Shown piece by piece: positions 58,575-64,000 of a stretch of DNA of 64,000 bases. A program made the translations under genes and the position numbers. The notes under the pieces are model-generated. The model was not told the DNA's origin and made no database searches. It saw nothing but the letters and a program-made list of their open reading frames with translations. The stretch is from assembly GCA_021292105.1 (NCBI GenBank), contig CM037871.1, positions 57,434,866 through 57,498,865 on the forward strand, read 5' to 3'. The stretch comes from Anadara kagoshimensis (taxonomy: Eukaryota > Mollusca > Bivalvia > Arcoida > Arcidae). The first letter of the stretch is position 1; each line of letters opens with the position of its first letter.

Positions 58575-58900
58575 ATACCATTTTTTTAATGTATTTTACG
58601 ATTAAATTCAAAAATTGGTATGTGAAAAATTCAATAATTTTCAAATCCCCCCCGGATCAACAGGCATTTTCTTGTTGGGAGTTAACGTGTTTAACTATTT
58701 TAAGTTTTCAATTTTACTTCCATTTTTGGCTTGCGATTTGAATATAAAATATATGTAGTATGTATCAGGGCTGAATTTATTTATCGTTTACTCTTTCTAT
58801 TTAATACCATTTTATTTTTAATTTTTAACATGTATTTCTAATCTTATACAATTTTTAATGTATTGAATAATAATATGTTTTAAAAATGGTATATAGCCCT
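58575..58900. repeat. Palindromic MITE, TACCATTTTT family, two diverged copies
   Basis: ATACCATTTTTTTAATGTAT ... CAAAAATTGGTATGTG at 58575-58625 and AATACCATTTTATTTTTAAT ... TTTTAAAAATGGTATATAG at 58805-58900. Confidence 0.65.
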
Positions 58901-59144
58901 AACATTAAATTTCTATTTTTGTTTGCTTTTGTCGATTTTTCTGTTTTTTATGTGCGCCTTTAGAAACAAATTGAATCATATTCCATTGTTTTGAAACAAA
59001 ACAGTGTAATTAAAAATGCTAAAGAAACCATCAGCATTTTCATAATCCAACACTGCTAAAACAACATTTAAAAGAAAAGAAATTAAAAATAATGGTCAAC
59101 AATCTAAATAGTTATAAATAATTATCAATAGTTTTGCAATGTTT

Positions 59145-59146
59145 TG

Positions 59147-59187
<41 letters not shown>
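59145..59187. repeat. (AAT)n microsatellite
   Basis: About 14 AAT/TAA units, then mixed GATAAC. Confidence 0.92.
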
Positions 59188-59189
<2 letters not shown>

Positions 59190-60690
59190 TAACAATAATG
59201 ACTAGTATCCCATTTAAATGTCCTCAATTATCTTTTATTTCGACCTAAATTCTTCAACACATTTCCCTAAAATTGTTACCAAGATTTTAGACTTTTTATA
59301 AATATTATTCAAAACTACAATGAAAATACGGAAATGTAATTCTTTTGAAATATTCTCTATTCTATTTATTAACAATAATAATTTAATTTATAAATTTGAA
59401 TCCATTGATGAGATTTCATTATAAACTTTGTTTAACAGTACGTGTTGCATTGTTTAATTGCAGCATATGAGGTATTTTGTAAGTTAAGTTTCAAATTAAA
59501 AAATGGAATACATGAAGTACAGAAATACATGCAGCAACTTTGAAATTTTGACAAATATGATAAAACTCTCGTTTCATTTTTAATGAAAATATATTTTTCT
59601 AAATCGACCAAAAATTGTTTTCAATAACAAAGTTGTAATTTTTTTTAAATATGTTATTTTTCTTACAAGAAAAATAACATTTTAAATCACAACCACATAA
59701 TTATAATTATCAATTAAATATAAAAAGATGTTAATATTTTGATATCATTATAGATACAAAAACCTTATTACTAAATATTATTTGAAAAAATATATAAAAT
59801 ACCTTTGCCATGGGACCAAATTGCATTCTCGACTCCATTTTCAGTATCCATGTTGTAATTTTCTCAAATTCTTGAGACAAAATCAGTTGAAAGGATATTA
59901 TGGATAATTTCTCGCGAGATTCTCACTTTTATAGACAGTGCATTCAATATTGAAAATGATAAATTAATTGTTGTATCTCTTGAGTATTCATGTGACCTTA
60001 GGTGACCTTTGTTAATTTTACAACAGACGACGGTTGTAATTGAATGCCAGCAGACTATATTTGTTAGCATAATGACAAAAATTGAACTGCGCATGCCTTA
60101 TTATCAGGCAAACCTCCTATCACCGTAATTATGCTGTAGCTATTCAAACTATGAGGCTGTTTAATCTATGTTTATGAAATTAAATGTAATTCAATATTTT
60201 AAGCATTGTTATTCCATCCACAATTTTTGCTGTAATTTGTTAACGGTAATTTCTTGAATGTTGTATTTTTGTTTCATATTTCATGTATTTTAAGAGATTG
60301 TTTTAGAAATCTTGCTAATAATACCTGTCTATACGTCTATGAAAGGAAACATAAGAATGTAGCTAAAATTGCTTCACATCAAATAACAATTACAATTGGA
60401 AAAAAAATAACAAGAATTAATCAAAATGTGAATGTAAAAAAACTAGCAAGGATAGATACGACAGATTGACAACACAAAAACGACATATGGATTTCCTGAT
60501 GAAATTGAAACGTTTGATTACAATATTTTTTTTTTTCTTTTTTCGTTTTTTTTTTTAAATTCAGGATTCCTGGTACTAAACGGTCTTTTTTCTACTTCGG
60601 AAAACAACAACCGTTACTTTATCATTATTAAAGGTTTGGGTTACCTGTTGTCTTGTTTTTTGTTGATGCGGCACACACTAAAATATGTTT
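59190..60690. other. Gene-free AT-rich stretch
   Basis: Short open frames are present at 59864-60094 (minus) and 60254-60469 (plus) but have no motif. Nothing is recognised. Confidence 0.4.
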
Positions 60691-60699
60691 GCAGTGGTA

Positions 60700-60975
60700 T
60701 TAAAGCAACAGATGAACTAACTTTTGGGTTTTTGCGCTATGTAAGACTGCGTTACCAGACCCACCGATCTCGCTTTATCCTAGCATACACCGGAGACCAT
60801 GGCACATTTTAAACTATAATCAGTTGTTATGTAAAACATAATGTATATATGTTATGTACGTTAATATTGCTTTATCTAGTTAGTTTTATGTAATATATGT
60901 TTTTTGAATTATCATATAATCACAAATTAAATAAATGTTGATGATGATGATGATGATAATAAATAAAAAAAATGT
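60700..60975 (+). repeat. Possible LINE 3' end with (GAT)n tail
   Basis: A GC-richer block (CGTTACCAGACCCACCGATC, CCTAGCATACACCGGAGACC) is followed by AT-rich sequence ending in a GTTGATGATGATGATGATGA tail. LINEs of several clades end in short microsatellite tails like this. No coding part is left. Confidence 0.35.
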
Positions 60976-61164
60976 GATTTTGATTTAATTCTATCTAATT
61001 AAAGCTTGTGTTAATTTCACACAAAATTATTACAACTAGTATATACATTGCTGTCATTACGTTTTGGTAGCGTTAACTGTCGCAAATTAAAAAAAACAAC
61101 AATGGGTTGCTCAATAAAAACACATGACACTTACAAAATTTGTGACACACTTTGCGCTTATATA

Positions 61165-62535
61165 CAGTGCTTGGCCATATATATTGGCGCATAAAAAATG
61201 GCCGACGTCATGATAATTTTTGTCAAATTTAAACAGCGTTTTCCGATAATATGTGATTCAGTTTCGGCAAAAAAACTTTTCCGGAACAAATTTCCAGGGT
61301 TATAATTCACTTTGCACATTTTTCTTTGAGTTATTTCCCTTTTGTTTACACTAAAGTCGTCTGCTTTCGTCATGGCCCCGAAAGGCAAGGAGTTGACACC
61401 AGACGTAAAAAATGTGATCGTTGACCTGTCCAATCAAGGTTTTTCAGGGAAAAAGATTGGAGAACTACTGGATATTAAGCCAAGGACAGTGCAGGATTTT
61501 TAAAACGTTTTCATGAGCGAGGTGACATTGAAAATATTCCGAGAAGTGGAAGGAAAAAAAAGATGCACGCCGAGAGACTGCAGAGCTATATTACGCATAG
61601 TGAGAAACAACCGGCGATCCTCTTTAAAAGACTTGACGGCAAAATTTAATAATAATTCCACTTGTAATCATTCGTCCAGATCCATTAGGCGACGACTTTT
61701 TGAATTTGGATTCAAACGTAGGCCTGTATCTAAGAAAATAACCATAGGACCATTCAATAGAGAAAAACAGATTCGTTTTTGCCGTGCAAAATTACACTGG
61801 AGGGTAGAAAATGACTGGGCTAAAATAATTTTTAGTGACGAGACTAAAGTAGAGATCGGTGCTGACAAAAAAATATGGGTGTGGAGGAAAAAAGACGAGC
61901 GCCTTCATCCAGATTGTGTTGGGGTGACCCCCCAGAGATAGAAAAGTCGTGTGCTCCGCAATGTTTTGGGGATGTATAACATACTTTGGAGTAGGGACAC
62001 TAACTCCAGTCGATGGTAACATTAACAGTGAGAAGTATGTTTCAATTCTAGATGAGAACTTATGGCCTGTTGTAGCCAGACACTTTCCTAATACCCCATG
62101 GACTCTGCAAGAAGACAACGCACCATGTCATGTGTCCCGTCGGACCACTGAGTGGAAAACGGAAAATCAAATTTTAACACTCCCATGGCCCTCCCAAAGC
62201 CCAGATCTCAACATTATTGAAAATGTCAGGAAAGTAATGAAAAATGATATTTATAAACGAATTTTGGAAATAAAATCGAAGGAAGATTTAATCAGAGTTG
62301 TGACTGAAATTTGGAGTGGACTATCATTGGTCTACATTAGGACATTATACAGGACTATCCCAAGGCGAATTCGATCTGTGATAAGGGCAAGGGGATTTAT
62401 TAAGTACTAAATACTGACATCATAAGGTAAGTTTGTACATATTTTATTCAAAATAACAAGTTTGAACCCCAGCTACATTGGATAGGTTCGTAATGACGTC
62501 GGCCATCTTGCGCCAATATATATGGCCAAGCACTG
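61165..62535 (+). mobile_element. Tc1-type transposon, 1371 bp, dead
   Basis: Inverted terminal repeats CAGTGCTTGGCCATATATAT then TGGCGCA, a short variable stretch, and ATGGCCGACGTCAT on both ends, about 45 bp, very well preserved. TA flanks both ends (61163-61164, 62536-62537). The single gene is broken by frameshifts. Confidence 0.93.
61372..62410 (+). pseudogene. Tc1 family transposase (DD34E), frameshifted
   Basis: The ATG at 61372 starts MAPKGKELTPDVKNV with the first helix-turn-helix (GFSGKKIGELLDIKPRTVQDF). A missing T near 61500 throws the frame to TAA, and the A run at 61553-61561 changes it again. The second helix-turn-helix (SSRSIRRRLFEFGFKRRPV) is followed by the catalytic core: IIFSDETKV (first Asp), LQEDNAPCHVS (second Asp) and SPDLNIIENV (Glu), with 34 residues between the last two, i.e. 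DD34E. A TAG at 61939 and a frame change before CSAMFWGCITYFGVG break the middle. The usual Trp after ENV is replaced by Arg. The family cuts and pastes at TA. It cannot act in this state. Confidence 0.9.
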
Positions 62536-62659
62536 TACATACATGTTTAAAGTCTACTGCTACCAATAAACTGTTGGACAACGGAAATAAATAGGTAGGG
62601 AAACAAAGTTATGATCAAATTTGGATACGACTTAAAACATTAAAAACATATACAATACA

Positions 62660-62720
62660 GACATGTTGGAAGTTTAACACTAAGCTAGCAAAAAATGCCA
62701 AAGCGCCACTGCCAAGAGTG
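62660..62720. repeat. Relic of the GC-rich TCGGC repeat, left part
   Basis: GTTGGAAGTTTAACACTAAG then CTAGCAAAAAATGCC parallels the start of the island at 35185. The repeat resumes at 63055-63105 (GCCGCTGCCGAGATATG) after the SINE. Confidence 0.5.
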
Positions 62721-63054
62721 ATTGAGTAATGGTGCTAAACGTCCCAGTCAAGAATATTTCACTTATATCGAGACGTCGCCAGCTATAGGCCAAGGTGCAG
62801 AAGTTTTGCCTGTGCGTTACGTTCATGGCATTATAAAGCAGGGTTCTTTAGCGTGCCAAGCCCACCGTGACACGGGATCTCGTTTATTTTTAGTTCCCAT
62901 CCGAAAAAACCGTGACTTTCATTTTGTAACGCCGAGTGGTTGGCGAAAGAACAGTTACTACCCACTTTCAAGTCTTGGGTCAGACCCGGCCGGGGATCGA
63001 ACCCACGACCTCCCACTTACGGAGCAAGCACTCTACCAACTGAGCTACCGCAGT
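62721..63054 (-). repeat. SINE family A, complete copy
   Basis: On the minus strand the head is CACTGCGGTAGCTCAGTTGG then TAGAGTGCTTGC and GTGGGTTCGATCCCCGG, good A and B boxes. The body reads GTTCTTTCGCCAACCACTCG, CACGGTGGGCTTGGCACG and ends TCGATATAAGTGAAATATTC then TTGACTGGGACG and a CAATCA-rich tail. Flanks GGCAGCGGCG and GGCAGTGGCG look like a decayed target duplication. Confidence 0.85.
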
Positions 63055-63529
63055 GGTTTCGCCGCTGCCGAGATATGAATAGCTAGCTGCCAAGAGATGT
63101 ATAGCAACGGACGCATTACATTTGGGCAAAATTTTCAGAATCCCTAGATACTGTTCACACAAATTAGATTCAGTATGTGTAGTATCGCTTTTAAAAAGTT
63201 CAGTCAAGAAAGAAGTTTGGCGTCACCATTTTGGATTAAGAAACACGCCAAATAAATAAATAAAATAATAAATGAAATAACTACAATTAAATAAGTAAAT
63301 AAATAAAAAAAAATGAAATTCTTTATCGTGCCACGATTTATTTTAACCATATCATGTATTGATGCAATACAAAGATATGTAATTATCTATATTAACAGTT
63401 GTCTCTTATGCAATCGATAAGTTGTTTTGTGATGACATAATTTATTGAAATTTTTATTTACTGACCGTGGGGGAATGGAATATAGATAATGATCAGTGCC
63501 TAAAATTACAACCGAATATATGAAAGGTA

Positions 63530-63865
63530 CCAGTCAAGATTATTTCACTTATATTGAGATATCGCCAGCTATAGGCGCAGGTGCAGTCATTTTGATTGTG
63601 TGTTATTTGATATACACAAATGATTGGCCCAAGAGTTGATTCTTTCGAGGGGCTTTTGAAGTCAAGTGGTATTAGGCACTGACGGACAGATCAGACTCAG
63701 AGTCAATCCAACTTTAGCAGATACTAATATATATCAGCTACATATACAACAGGTCTCTTTATCGTGCCACGTCTACCGTGACTTAGGACTTGAGTTTATT
63801 TTAAGTTTCCACCAGAAAGAACCATGACTTTCATTTCGTATTGCAGAGTGCTTGGCGAAAGGATT
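63530..63865 (-). repeat. SINE family A, interrupted copy
   Basis: The 3' end (GTCAAGATTATTTCACTTAT, CGCCAGCTATAGGCGCAGGT) and the middle (TTTATCGTGCCACGTCTACC, ACCATGACTTTCATTTCG, GAGTGCTTGGCGAAAGG) are present on the minus strand. About 135 bp of unrelated sequence (63615-63750) separates them, and the tRNA-like head is missing. Confidence 0.7.
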
Positions 63866-64000
63866 TTTAAAACATGTAACAAAATCACTGTCATGTACGT
63901 GTCACAGTACATTACAAGAAACACGATACAATATTAGCATATGTGGAGAACATCGATTAAGAAAACTCGAGTTTTCGAGGTAAGGGTAATTTGTAATGAC

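Noticed and set aside
62980..63054. tRNA-like sequence with good A and B boxes
   Set aside because: It is joined to a SINE body present in other copies, so it is a SINE head and not a tRNA gene. The same holds for 6406-6475 and 33040-33110.

Overview
The window looks like nuclear DNA of a lophotrochozoan animal, most likely a bivalve mollusc. It is AT-rich, its genes are split by introns, and it holds a fibrinogen-related secreted protein gene, an invertebrate Ski-family corepressor gene of the SKOR/fussel type, tRNA-headed SINEs, an L1-type LINE and several DNA transposons. The species cannot be named from sequence alone. No prokaryotic or organellar features are present.

Layout. 1-4.5 kb: a signal peptide plus coiled-coil exon (1641-2639), followed downstream by a fibrinogen-related domain exon (3822-4493) carrying two frameshifts. 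4.5-14.2 kb: no gene recognised; one complete SINE with target duplication (6406-6722) and several arms of a foldback repeat family. 14.4-20.1 kb: an L1/Tx1-group LINE with an intact ORF1 and a broken ORF2, itself interrupted by a 246-bp foldback arm. 20-23 kb: small repeats and a mariner-type MITE. 23.2-32.4 kb, minus strand: the SKOR-like gene, with one large exon (Ski/Sno plus SMAD4-binding domains) and three short 3' exons encoding a coiled-coil tail, with introns full of repeats. 32.8-45 kb: SINE, MITEs, microsatellites, two dead LINE 3' fragments, and a ~600-bp tandem array built from the end of the foldback repeat. 45393-48516: a complete pogo/Tigger-like DNA transposon with terminal inverted repeats, TA duplications and a three-exon 622-codon gene that reads open throughout. 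49.4-56.5 kb: a foldback element and its neighbour caught in a tandem triplication (units ~2.7, ~2.7 and 1.4 kb). 57-61 kb: palindromic MITEs and AT-rich sequence. 61165-62535: a dead Tc1 element. 62.7-63.9 kb: two more SINE copies.

How it fits together. The only host genes I can support are the SKOR-like gene and the fibrinogen-related gene. The rest is mobile DNA. The most informative objects are (a) the pogo/Tigger element, which looks recently active; (b) a foldback repeat family present in more than a dozen copies that interrupts the LINE between two T residues without a target duplication, has amplified its own end into a tandem array, and supplied both breakpoints of the 2.7-kb triplication; and (c) the short 3' exons of the SKOR gene, found by joining splice sites and reading frames. 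All splice models are my reading of GT/AG sites and phases; no transcript data were available.
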